64,000 nucleotides of DNA, from assembly GCF_012524165.2 (NCBI RefSeq), contig NZ_JABACJ020000006.1:62001-126000 (forward strand). Reading direction: 5' to 3'. Each line of letters starts with the position of its first letter. Position 1 is the stretch's first letter. Made by a program: the position numbers and the translations under genes. The notes under the pieces are model-generated. The model did not search any database. It worked only from the letters and a program-made list of their open reading frames with translations, and had not been told where the DNA came from. This stretch comes from Faecalicatena faecalis (GTDB lineage: Bacteria; Bacillota; Clostridia; Lachnospirales; Lachnospiraceae). Positions 44,201 through 52,558 of this stretch are shown here, one piece after another.

Positions 44201-47200
44201 AAAATTCAGTATTATGGTGATCCGAAATCAGAAACGGGTCTATTGTATGACCCGGCCCTATACTTATCAAAGCAAGCAATAATTTTGGATCAATCGTTTA
44301 TTGCGACTGCTGAAATATACGCGCCAAGAGGGAATATTACGGCAGAGATAAAAGAGTATTATGATTTTAGCAATACTTTCGACTATTATCTTAAGGAACA
44401 CCAGTCAAAGGGTACATATTATACACAGAATAATAGCAATAATATGGAAGAAATACAGGATGATGGCATTGCTATACCAGTAACTGTGACTCCCCCTACC
44501 GAAATAGCCATGGATATTTTGAAGAGTGGGGAGAGGATCTATAATGCCCGCGTGGGGAAATCATCCGAGGTATTGAGTACAGAGGTTTCCGTACAGGACG
44601 GTGAATCTTACCTTACTTCCATGAATTTTGTTAACGACGCTAGTCCGTTTGATGGATTTTCGATGTATATACCGATTCCTCGAAAGGGGAAAAGTTATGG
44701 TGTGGCCAGTGAACATTATGAGTGGGATGCTGCCCTTAAGACGGTGGAAGCAAGTATGACAGAAGGCAGTTTAAATATTGATTTTTCCACGGATCCTTCG
44801 GCGACAGTGGCTTTGCCGGGCCATCAGGATCCCCCGGGGATGTATGTTCCTAAAGACCAGGTTAAGGATTTAAGCGAGGTAACCATGATTCGTGTTTCGG
44901 CCGACCATGTACCAGGCGATGCGAGGATTTCTGTGAATGCAACATTGGAATCTCTCACAGAAAAGAAGGAGGTGGGAACTCAGAATAATGAAATATTTGC
45001 ATACGTTAACTACAAAGATCATGAGGGCTTCCCTGGTATGCTGCCAACAAATACTGTTAAAGTGCATCTGACCGATAGCATAGTAAATGGTAATATCTGG
45101 ATGGATTCGAATAAGGACGGACGGATGGATGAAGATGAAGACCTGCTGACGGCTGATTCAGGGCAGAAGTTCGACATAGCACTTGAGAAGAAAGATGGCA
45201 GTTATCAGGATGTGGCTGAGAGCAAAGATGGTACTTATAGTTTTCAGTTACCATCCCTGAAGCCTTATACAGGGATTCGGATTACTTTACCAGAAACACA
45301 GTCTTCTTATAGAAGGACCTTTTATAGGAAATCAGGCGTGGAAAACAGCAGACAATCGTATTTTATCGAGCGTGAAGGCGATAAAGAACAGGAGAAGTTT
45401 GCAGAGATCAGCCTGGACGGCATGGAAAAACTGAAATATCTGAACCTGGGTGTTATTCAGGCACAAAGGATTGTATTGGATACAAAGGAATATACGATAC
45501 GGAAGGGCAAGACTGAGACAATAAGCCACACACTTGAACCCGCAGATCCTCCACAGAAGATACAGTACGTTTCTATGGATCCATCTATAGCAACTGTGGA
45601 TAAAAATGGGGTAGTGACGGCAGTAAAACCGGGAGAAACACAGGTAGAACTTTCGTATGAAGTGATAAGTGATGTCTGGGTGAAGGAACGGGTTGACATT
45701 CATGTTGAATCTAACGATGCACCGGTAATCCATGCGGACGATGTGGAATTGAATGTGGGAGATATCTGGAACCCGCTGGATCCGAATATCGTAAGTGTAA
45801 CGGATGACCATGACACCGATATCAGTCTGGACAAGATTGAGGTAAACAATCCGGTTCCGGTGGACATTTTTAGCAAATCAATTTTTGACATTTTCAGGAT
45901 TAACATGTCAGGGAAAACGACTACGATCGGTACCTACGAGGTCATTTATTCCTATACAGATTCCGATGGAAACAGGGCTGAAAAGAAAATTCGGGTCAAG
46001 GTACACGGACTGCCTGTTTTCAGGGATTTAAAAGGAGACGAATATGATACAGAGAATATGCCTCCATTCTATGAGCGTCTGGATAACAGCCTGGATCCTT
46101 ATCAGGATATAAAGGTATACTGGCAGGAAGCATCTGACCAGATTAATGGAAAGCCCCAGGAACGACTGATTGATCCGGCAGACAATACGACGGGGAGCCT
46201 GAGTCTTGTAAATACTGTAGATTCAGAAGGAAAACCGGTTACAGGGATTGAAAAAGCAGGGAAATACAACGGAGATTATGAGGCTGTGACGCCAAAAGGC
46301 GGAAGCCGTACAGTGAACCGCACGGTATATATAAGAGGAAAGGTGGATCTCACTGGAAATAACATTGCGATACCCGACTCTGCAAAACAGACATCCTTTG
46401 CAAACCTGGAGGAGCTTTTAAAGGTTTATGGAAAACAGCTTGATCTGAAGGCGGGGGTAGATACACCTGATAAAGACGGAAATATCACCCACATCGATTT
46501 GAGCGATAAAATTACCGCTAAGACGGATATCAGTGCATTAGACTTTTCCCTTAAGGAAGGTGAGGATAGGAAAACACTGGAGCTGGAGCTGCAGGTAACA
46601 GATAAGGCGGAGAATTATACAGATAAGACAAAGGAACTGACCCTGTATCTTACCGTACAGAAGGTAGTAGGAAAGCCCCCTGTTATCGAATTCCCTACAA
46701 GCAGTCTTGACAGGATAGAAAATGACAAAATTGCAGCTGCAGGCGGAATTTACCAGGAGCTTCTGGATTTTGCCAATATTTATGATTTTGACAAGGATGG
46801 AAATCCGATGGATTCCGGGAAAGGAATTCAGGAGAGTGGAATCAAAGAAATCTATAAGGTGAACCCGGCGGATCTGTCAAACCAGGATGAGATTGATGTT
46901 AAAGATGAAGCGGCATTAGAACAAATGCTGAAAACCATTGGAATCTACCGTATGATCTATTATGCAGTTGATGAAGAAAATAACTACGTACAGGCTGAAT
47001 GGCTCATTCATGTGGCAGGAAGGACTCATTTTGTTAAAAATATTGCCGACGGAACACCTGCAGATGAAATTGTGAATCTGCGACAGCGGAAAAGTGGAAA
47101 CTACGCTCCTACAGGAGTTCTGGCATACCATATTGACAGTGATGGTACTACCAGACATGAATCACCAGTGACGGTACCTGCGGGAACCGAAGCAGATATG

Positions 47201-50200
47201 ACGAAAGTTGGTGCGACACAAGTAACATTCAGTACAACGCATCATTTCCAATATTATCCGGGCACAACAGATCCTCGTCCGGATGAGGAGTTCGTACAGA
47301 ATATTCTGGTACATGGGCCGATAACTTTTGCCGGGGCGACTGCAAAGGAAGAATACTGGGTAAACGAAGAGGTGAACCTGGATACAGTAACAGCCGGATT
47401 TATGCAGGCGTTTACAGATAAAGAACCAGAAATGACAGCGCTTACAGTGACCAATAACAGGGGAGGAACACTGACCTCTGACACAGCGAAAAAAGAAACG
47501 GTCATTTATGAGGCAGAAGATACAATCACGCATTCTGATGCGGGGAATAAAGAGACACTGGAAAAAGAAATCTGGTTTTACGGGGAGCCGTCTATCACAG
47601 CACCGGATTCGGTAACCGTGAAAAAGAACAGTACGATAGAGGAGCTTAAGGCATTTATCAAGGCTTCTGCAAAGATCGATCTTCCAGATGAAGCAGGACA
47701 CGACCTGACAGGGGAGATTGTCTATGATTTCAGCAAAGTGGATCTTAGTAAAGCAGGAGGAGAGGCAGAGCTTAGTGTGACATACCAAAGGCCGGACGGC
47801 ACATCCCGTAGGGCTGACAAAAAGGTGAGCCTTGTAATTTCACAGCCGCCTGTGATTACCGCAAATAATATCGAGAAAAATGAGGGAGATCCTTTCGATC
47901 TTTTCCAGGATGCAGGTGTAACAATCAGTGATGATTACAGCAATCTGGATTTGGATTCTATCAAGGTGAGCGGCAATCTGCCATCGGTTGATTCACAAGG
48001 GCGTCTGAATACAGTGGGAACCTGGGGAGTGACATTGCAGGCTGAGGATTCAGAAGGCGGACAAGCAACAAAGGACATACTTATCAAGGTACATTCCCTT
48101 CCTCGCTTAGGTGTTATTGACCAGGAGGACAGAGTCGGAGATTTTCAGATCTGGAGCGCGACCGGTTATGACTGGGATGAGGCGTCTGATATTCCGGGTG
48201 GACAACCGAGTCCAAGACACGGTAGCTATAGTGATGGATCGATGGGTGCGTGGTTCAGGAAGGTGGAAGCGGATGGAAGTAAGACACCAATAGCAGGTAC
48301 GTCTCCGAGTGACCCAGGATATTACGTTGTGGAATATACTGCTATAACACCAAAAGGCGCTCTGGGAAGCGCAAGCAGTAAGGTTCTGCTCCATGGAAAT
48401 CCGAACCTGTCAGTGGAAAATATTAATGTGTCAGTTAATTACAAGAAAGCGGACCAGGATCCTGAAAAACAGTTTTTGGAGGATTATAAGGATTCCCTTA
48501 AGATATCATCCGATGTTGTGCATGCAGCATATGATGGTACAACGACAAGCATTGATCTGTTGAAAGAAGGAAAAGTAAGCATTGATTTAAGCAATGTAAA
48601 ATTCGGTAAGAAGGGAAGTTATACGGCTGTTGTTACAGCAACGGACGATCTGCTCACTGGGATTGATCCTAAAAGTGTGGAGAGTAACATTACAATCAAT
48701 ATTCAGGATTATGAGGGTGCACCTCCTACAGTTACAACACATGATATCCAGAGAGTGAGTACAGATCCTGTAAATGCATCGGACGATGTAATGTCCTATC
48801 TGCTTGGCAGTCCCTTCCTGGAGGTAATAAAAGGAGACTATGACATCAGCACCACTGAAGTTAAGAGTATCATGCAGACTGAGGGACCGAATCTTACAAA
48901 AGCTGCGGATGAAAAGGCTGTACCAGAGGATATTGACCGCAATGGTAACGGGACATATGAGAATGAAGAACTGATGCAGATGATGCAGACAGTCGGGAAG
49001 TATGAGATTACATATCGTGTAACAGATAAGAGGGCGAATGCAGTAGAAGCTGTTGCCCAGTTAAGTGTGGCGGGACCGGCAGAGTTTGGTTTTGGCAACA
49101 CAGATGCTGATTTCCAGAAGCTTGAAGATGTCCTTGAACGCCGTCAGGCATCAGGAGGAGTCTTTACCGTTTCAGGAATCCAGGCAAGACATCAGGATAC
49201 AGACGGCAGCTATCATTATATGGCAGCGGATCTGTCAGATCCGAACGCGGATCTTTCTCTTGATCATGTTTCTGTGAAAGATCTTGCCGTGGAAAGTTTA
49301 CATCACTATACCACGTATGAGGATGGAAACCCGCGGCCGAAAGATGTGAAGAGTTTTAAAGTCCTTGTACAGGGAGAGGTTCAATTTAAAGATTTCTCTG
49401 AACTCACGACTTTTGTGGGAAGTACGCTGGCCGAGGACTATCAGGTAGAAGCTTTTTATCAGCGGATCGATGAGTCTGGAGTTATCACAGAAGAAGCGGC
49501 AGTAGTCAGTGTAGATACTCCGGCCGTGACAGACAGTCGGGGGACTGTGGAAGCAGTATTAAGAGCAACAGATGATAAGACAAAGGCCCCGAATAACAGC
49601 ATTACCAAGACCAGGACCATTCGTGTAAATGAAATACCGTCAGCCACTTTCAATGATAGTATTTCTGTTCAGAAAGGGGCTTCTAAAGAAGAAGTGATTC
49701 AGATGCTGGATGTATCGGCTTCTTATCTGAATTATAAGGATGAAGAGGTAGCTGTTGCAGGTAAAGATTTGGAAATTAATGTAGATAGTGTGGATACAGG
49801 AGTGTCAGGAAAAGCCAGTAGAGTCGGCATTAAGGTATGGTATGAGGAATACGACGGTACAAGAAAGAGTGTTGATTATGAGGCAAAAGTGTACGTCTTA
49901 AATGAACCGTCGGCAGTTGTAATGATACCTGCCAGCGTGGACCTCAGGGACCTGGATGATACATACGCAGGAGCCAAAGAGGAGATAACGCTTTACGCAG
50001 GCGGGGATGCCGAGCCGGAAAAGATCCCGTCAGTAGAGATTTATCCGGACCAGAAGATCGTTCTGACGGCAGCTAAAGGAAGTTATGAAGCATTTACTTA
50101 TTATGGAGATGGCACAAAGTATGAAGATCCACAGGTGCCGATTATGACCCTCGAGTATGGCAAGGCAGGTAAGGAGAGCGGCAGTCTGATGATAAAGACA

Positions 50201-50281
50201 GAGATTGACCGTACGAAGCCTGTAGATACTTATCAGGGAACAATGAACTTTACAATCAAGTATGGAGGTGGGCAGCCATGA
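41210..50281 (+). CDS. Giant secreted Ig-like adhesin under an invertible promoter
   Basis: A 3023-residue protein. Residues 1-36 are a signal peptide (basic start, core ALACLMLSCLIVD, likely cut after VKA). Residues 60-125 are Glu/Pro/Thr-rich tandem repeats. About 125-1285 are beta-rich adhesin domains I cannot name. About 1287-1420 resembles an SdrD B/Cna-B domain with EF-hand-like DSNKDGRMDEDE. About 1420-1500 is a Big_2 domain. From 1500 to 2900 a 700-residue set of Ig/HYR-like domains occurs twice. The last 115 residues are homologous to the small protein at 50956. There is no LPXTG tail of its own. AAAGGAG six bases upstream supports ATG 41210 over 41135. The stop overlaps the next start (ATGA), so translation is coupled. 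Confidence 0.88.
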   Translation: MKNQRKKHRLRRALACLMLSCLIVDQVQSTMFYVKAEENSVQEKTSDTEPIMDIESPSGEEPQDTAGTTGSGEEPNDTAGKTEPGEASKDTAGTTEPEEGGPKDTEGEPKPGETSQDALEGTEPKEETPQVLAAGSLKMEERGWSSEVESFVISIHTVLPAGTSGNRIILNLPQYIKVSDKPPVSDILTEIKEESSSDGGTTVTLVLADAVTARDMELDLGISQKEFREKAKPDTGGNYKISAEYKNGASEEIQARDELTFTASIYSMTYSGRIDIGEPGNPVDFESFNGLYTHFEMTSPYGIDETTDWFSGEIYMPAEVVEYLVLPGAANQYIQPDGSLLYPYNTTLTQDMDEDPQVLKMELPILLNKERIIQEHRGQFQWIAEIRPNGLERKPIEVTAYCVQPVIKYTSSFNSSKEVSYSAAYATKEKDGSYILTDKAYGGVINVSKSKGILGEVALGAFNYHFILPEGLIWAGSPEYYNTNTREVVMPLVENTKAKGNDKKFQLKEDLRVRLENDMTEEEHLAGKKIFSIINPYFEGSYLGVPFRTLDGEVGASIELRGADTGLRIDGERVVQGSTDTLLYKLSRGSDTYNDINEAFMLDGEWQQGSFDVNSFEFIGDWKSTGAEFYYTTSGGMELYTLTELEGNHVVYQPGEEKHLRSWGLHFKNGLKKDALQGCSIEFRGEVKDSGLDGNAVKAAVTLKTRIGAKAPEEPGQITNFITAKSGEVTVVQEIISDLMEISFEKPEAEYYPDMEAYKNFCYLNFGASSGGAALKPAPADLEVELPDNMRINRVEYNGDPAKFGSYTYTTNAHPEEQTSEQGLLELLGDNIYFTSLKISMKDVYDAESIELGARKYNSNEYNYDITEDTEDRIGVKVTETDLVQAQHVSETFKLHKYGEFGLGGFSGGGKQNVGLVVPDKTEVEIKFSPSQLYSGRYISYYSNNWYQEFKIYNPTFYLEIPNYLTMKKDTYKLKGYEDKKPKITQLKGKSDDTYIVKIQYYGDPKSETGLLYDPALYLSKQAIILDQSFIATAEIYAPRGNITAEIKEYYDFSNTFDYYLKEHQSKGTYYTQNNSNNMEEIQDDGIAIPVTVTPPTEIAMDILKSGERIYNARVGKSSEVLSTEVSVQDGESYLTSMNFVNDASPFDGFSMYIPIPRKGKSYGVASEHYEWDAALKTVEASMTEGSLNIDFSTDPSATVALPGHQDPPGMYVPKDQVKDLSEVTMIRVSADHVPGDARISVNATLESLTEKKEVGTQNNEIFAYVNYKDHEGFPGMLPTNTVKVHLTDSIVNGNIWMDSNKDGRMDEDEDLLTADSGQKFDIALEKKDGSYQDVAESKDGTYSFQLPSLKPYTGIRITLPETQSSYRRTFYRKSGVENSRQSYFIEREGDKEQEKFAEISLDGMEKLKYLNLGVIQAQRIVLDTKEYTIRKGKTETISHTLEPADPPQKIQYVSMDPSIATVDKNGVVTAVKPGETQVELSYEVISDVWVKERVDIHVESNDAPVIHADDVELNVGDIWNPLDPNIVSVTDDHDTDISLDKIEVNNPVPVDIFSKSIFDIFRINMSGKTTTIGTYEVIYSYTDSDGNRAEKKIRVKVHGLPVFRDLKGDEYDTENMPPFYERLDNSLDPYQDIKVYWQEASDQINGKPQERLIDPADNTTGSLSLVNTVDSEGKPVTGIEKAGKYNGDYEAVTPKGGSRTVNRTVYIRGKVDLTGNNIAIPDSAKQTSFANLEELLKVYGKQLDLKAGVDTPDKDGNITHIDLSDKITAKTDISALDFSLKEGEDRKTLELELQVTDKAENYTDKTKELTLYLTVQKVVGKPPVIEFPTSSLDRIENDKIAAAGGIYQELLDFANIYDFDKDGNPMDSGKGIQESGIKEIYKVNPADLSNQDEIDVKDEAALEQMLKTIGIYRMIYYAVDEENNYVQAEWLIHVAGRTHFVKNIADGTPADEIVNLRQRKSGNYAPTGVLAYHIDSDGTTRHESPVTVPAGTEADMTKVGATQVTFSTTHHFQYYPGTTDPRPDEEFVQNILVHGPITFAGATAKEEYWVNEEVNLDTVTAGFMQAFTDKEPEMTALTVTNNRGGTLTSDTAKKETVIYEAEDTITHSDAGNKETLEKEIWFYGEPSITAPDSVTVKKNSTIEELKAFIKASAKIDLPDEAGHDLTGEIVYDFSKVDLSKAGGEAELSVTYQRPDGTSRRADKKVSLVISQPPVITANNIEKNEGDPFDLFQDAGVTISDDYSNLDLDSIKVSGNLPSVDSQGRLNTVGTWGVTLQAEDSEGGQATKDILIKVHSLPRLGVIDQEDRVGDFQIWSATGYDWDEASDIPGGQPSPRHGSYSDGSMGAWFRKVEADGSKTPIAGTSPSDPGYYVVEYTAITPKGALGSASSKVLLHGNPNLSVENINVSVNYKKADQDPEKQFLEDYKDSLKISSDVVHAAYDGTTTSIDLLKEGKVSIDLSNVKFGKKGSYTAVVTATDDLLTGIDPKSVESNITINIQDYEGAPPTVTTHDIQRVSTDPVNASDDVMSYLLGSPFLEVIKGDYDISTTEVKSIMQTEGPNLTKAADEKAVPEDIDRNGNGTYENEELMQMMQTVGKYEITYRVTDKRANAVEAVAQLSVAGPAEFGFGNTDADFQKLEDVLERRQASGGVFTVSGIQARHQDTDGSYHYMAADLSDPNADLSLDHVSVKDLAVESLHHYTTYEDGNPRPKDVKSFKVLVQGEVQFKDFSELTTFVGSTLAEDYQVEAFYQRIDESGVITEEAAVVSVDTPAVTDSRGTVEAVLRATDDKTKAPNNSITKTRTIRVNEIPSATFNDSISVQKGASKEEVIQMLDVSASYLNYKDEEVAVAGKDLEINVDSVDTGVSGKASRVGIKVWYEEYDGTRKSVDYEAKVYVLNEPSAVVMIPASVDLRDLDDTYAGAKEEITLYAGGDAEPEKIPSVEIYPDQKIVLTAAKGSYEAFTYYGDGTKYEDPQVPIMTLEYGKAGKESGSLMIKTEIDRTKPVDTYQGTMNFTIKYGGGQP
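41387..41584 (+). repeat. Five tandem 39-bp coding repeats in the adhesin gene
   Basis: Units begin at 41387, 41426, 41465, 41504 (42 bp) and 41546. The protein unit is like EEPKDTAGTTEPG. In-frame repeats of this kind often change copy number by slippage and form a flexible stalk. Confidence 0.85.
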
Positions 50282-50835
50282 AAAGGATAATGACCATATT
50301 ATTAACGGCGAGCCTCCTGCTTGCGGGAACTGTAGTGTCCAGCCAGGCAGTTAAGGCGGAAGAAAACAGTGCTTCGATTTATGTGAGTTATGAACCTGGA
50401 ACAAAGGCTGATTTCCACACACTGACACTCAGTGTCAGTGGTGGAGGCCGTGTCCTGGATGGTACACAGATCATCAGGCAGGGAATCATTACGTATGACC
50501 TGCCAGAGGGAGCACAAAAGACTTTCCGGGTGGAGCCATATAAGGGATACCGCCTGCAGTCAGCCAGATATGAAGCTGACGGGAATTCCCGGGATCTTAA
50601 AGATGAGATGCAGGGGAAAAGTCTTTCTATTCAAATGGGAAAGACGAACAGCAGTTTGGCAATTGTATTTGAGAAAATTCCTGGTCAGCAGGAGAATTCG
50701 AATAAAAAACCGGTAGATACGGTTAAGACAGGGGATGCATCCAATATACAGATCTATCTTGGACTCATGCTGGCAGCCCTGGTGGCCTGTGAAGGCATCT
50801 GCAGAATAAAAAGAAATCGAAGAAAGAAAAGCTGA
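50278..50835 (+). CDS. Secreted protein with sortase-type C-terminal anchor
   Basis: A 185-residue protein: signal peptide at 1-27 (LLTASLLLAGTVVSSQAVKA), a compact beta-rich domain (about 30-140), a linker, then DTVKTGD, a hydrophobic helix (IYLGLMLAALVAC) and a basic end KRNRRKKS. This is the layout of a cell-wall sorting signal, with VKTGD in place of LPXTG, a variant seen in Lachnospiraceae. It may anchor the adhesin or cap it. Its ATG overlaps the adhesin stop. No sortase gene is in the window. Confidence 0.8.
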   Translation: MKRIMTILLTASLLLAGTVVSSQAVKAEENSASIYVSYEPGTKADFHTLTLSVSGGGRVLDGTQIIRQGIITYDLPEGAQKTFRVEPYKGYRLQSARYEADGNSRDLKDEMQGKSLSIQMGKTNSSLAIVFEKIPGQQENSNKKPVDTVKTGDASNIQIYLGLMLAALVACEGICRIKRNRRKKS

Positions 50836-50955
50836 CCAATTCATGGGAATTAAAAACAATCTTAAAGATATATTACTGCTTAGGCAGAATATATAAATGC
50901 ACAGGGAGCTACGGGCTTCTGAAAAACAAAATTTTACATTTAGGAGGAAATTAGA

Positions 50956-51462
50956 ATGAAAGCAAAAAAAGTAATGGCAATGGCAATGGTAATGACAATG
51001 GGACTCTCTATGACTACATTAGGAGTTTCCGCAGCAGAATCAAAAGGAACAACAAACGTATCTTATAGCAACCAAAATGAAATTCCTGATCCAACAGATC
51101 CGACAAACCCGGACTGGATGGTAACTATCCCATCTTCCATCGTATTTACAGATGATAACAAGGAAATCGATGCAAGCGTTGAGCTGATAAAGAAAGCTGG
51201 TGAGTTGCCTGACTCTTCAACACCGGTTTCTGTGTCTGTTGAATCCCAAAACGTATACAATCTGCAACTGGCAGACTCTTCTGATCCGGTTAGCTATACG
51301 TTAAGCTATGGTTCCAATCTTATGTCTGATACATTAAAAAAGGTGTCTGATTTATCAAAGGACCATACAAAAGAGGCAGGAACTGCAAAATTGACTGGTA
51401 AGGCAACAGCAGCTGGTGTTCATACAGATGTTCTTACTTATACAATTTCATATGGCAACTAA
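50956..51462 (+). CDS. Small secreted beta-domain protein, homologous to the adhesin C-terminus
   Basis: A 168-residue protein with a signal peptide (cut about residue 27, VSAAES) and one domain. MVTIPSSIVFTDDN near its start and VLTYTISYGN at its end match VVMIPASVDLRDLDD and MNFTIKYGGGQP of the adhesin's last domain. It may be a pilus-like or matrix subunit that docks to the adhesin, in the manner of WxL-type surface proteins, though no WxL motif is present. GGAGGAAAT is a strong ribosome binding site, and the 120-base gap upstream could hold its own promoter. Confidence 0.78.
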   Translation: MKAKKVMAMAMVMTMGLSMTTLGVSAAESKGTTNVSYSNQNEIPDPTDPTNPDWMVTIPSSIVFTDDNKEIDASVELIKKAGELPDSSTPVSVSVESQNVYNLQLADSSDPVSYTLSYGSNLMSDTLKKVSDLSKDHTKEAGTAKLTGKATAAGVHTDVLTYTISYGN

Positions 51463-51473
51463 ATAAATTATAA

Positions 51474-52037
51474 ATGGAAGAAGAAAAACGGCAGGAAGAG
51501 GTGAACGTTTTGGAAGAAAAAGACCCCAAAAATGAAGATCAGGACCAAAGCAGGAGAAAACTGTTGATACTGCTCTGTTCCATAGCTGTTCTGGCTGCAT
51601 TATGTTTCCTGCTGTTTTTCATAAACAGGGACAAGCAGCCGGCACAACTGGGAATCGATCCCGGGGCCGGAAAGTATAACCCGGAAATAGAGATGCCAAA
51701 GGACATGGATCCGACGAAAATTGCCTTGCCGGGTTTTGAAGGGCTTGTTATGGAAGCCGGCAGTGATAAGCTGTATGCAGCACTCTGGAATCCGGAGACA
51801 AATCCATGTTATTTCAGGTTCTCACTGGTATTAAAGGAAACAGGGGAAACTCTCTATGAGAGTGAGCTGGTTCCACCGGGGGATGCCATTACAGAAGTAA
51901 CGCTGGTCAGAAAAATGGAAGAAGGAGCATATCCTGTTCTGGTCAAAATGGATACTTTTTCTTTAGAAGATAAGACACAGCCTTTAAACGGAGGCAGTTC
52001 AGAGACGATACTGGAAGTCCGAAAAGAAGAAAAATAA
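51474..52037 (+). CDS. Membrane-anchored accessory protein of the adhesin locus
   Basis: A 187-residue protein with a charged cytoplasmic start, one membrane helix (about 31-49, LILLCSIAVLAALCFLLFF) and an outside domain with IALPGFEGLVMEAG, WNPETNPCYFRFSLVLKETG and PLNGGSSETILEV. I know this domain only as a hypothetical family found beside clostridial surface-protein genes. The ATG at 51474 has no ribosome binding site. GTG 51501 or TTG 51510 (GAGG at 51498) are possible starts, still upstream of the helix. It likely retains or assembles the secreted subunits. Confidence 0.72.
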   Translation: MEEEKRQEEVNVLEEKDPKNEDQDQSRRKLLILLCSIAVLAALCFLLFFINRDKQPAQLGIDPGAGKYNPEIEMPKDMDPTKIALPGFEGLVMEAGSDKLYAALWNPETNPCYFRFSLVLKETGETLYESELVPPGDAITEVTLVRKMEEGAYPVLVKMDTFSLEDKTQPLNGGSSETILEVRKEEK

Positions 52038-52044
52038 CGTAGGA

Positions 52045-52077
52045 AAATGGCCGTCAAAATGGTGGCGGCCATTTTTA
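52045..52077 (+). terminator. Terminator ending the adhesin locus
   Basis: AAATGGCCG (52045-52053) pairs with CGGCCATTT (52066-52074), then TT. It marks the 3' end of the phase-variable operon. Confidence 0.85.
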
Positions 52078-52125
52078 TACCATAAAATCGTAAAATAGAG
52101 ATTTTATACATAGGAGGAAAAGGAA

Positions 52126-52524
52126 GTGAAAAAATACAGAAGGACGATAATGACAATTTTGCTGTCTATTTTGACAATGGCGTCCTTGGCTGGATGCGGA
52201 GGAAAGAAGGATTCTGCACCTGAGATTATAGGAACATGGAAGGTCGTAAACGTGGAGACAGCGGGAGTATCAGTTGATTTTGATAAATTTGCCCAACAAT
52301 TGGGGCAGGATGCAGACTCTCTGGTGATGGAAATAACTGTAAAAGAGGATAAGTCATTTTCCATAAACATGATGGGTCAGAAGAAAGAGGGTACCTGGGA
52401 AGAAAAATCTGGAAAATATACCCTGACCTTGGACGGTACAGATCAGGAGGCCGAGATTAAAGATGGTAAGCTGACTCTTATCGATGAGTCAGTGGGGACC
52501 TCAATGACGTTCGAGAAGAAATAA
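52126..52524 (+). CDS. Small lipoprotein with a lipocalin-like domain
   Basis: A 132-residue lipoprotein: signal peptide with lipobox LAGC (Cys at about residue 24), then a beta-rich domain with IIGTWKVVNVET, KEGTWEEKSGKYTLTLDG and MTFEKK. The GTW repeats fit small lipocalin-like or DUF4923/DUF5640-like lipoproteins of anaerobes. The start is GTG at 52126 with AGGAGG eight bases upstream. A terminator separates it from the adhesin locus, so it may be unrelated. Confidence 0.78.
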   Translation: MKKYRRTIMTILLSILTMASLAGCGGKKDSAPEIIGTWKVVNVETAGVSVDFDKFAQQLGQDADSLVMEITVKEDKSFSINMMGQKKEGTWEEKSGKYTLTLDGTDQEAEIKDGKLTLIDESVGTSMTFEKK

Positions 52525-52558
52525 TCAGGATATTCATACATATGATGGAGGGATTTAT

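Noticed and set aside
47162..47788. Long minus-strand frame (208 codons) inside the adhesin gene
   Set aside because: Cys- and Arg-rich shadow of the coding strand without ribosome binding site.
41210..50281. LPXTG or other wall anchor in the giant adhesin
   Set aside because: The C-terminus ends in a beta-domain (YGGGQP) with no hydrophobic tail or basic end; the anchor-like tail is on the next protein.
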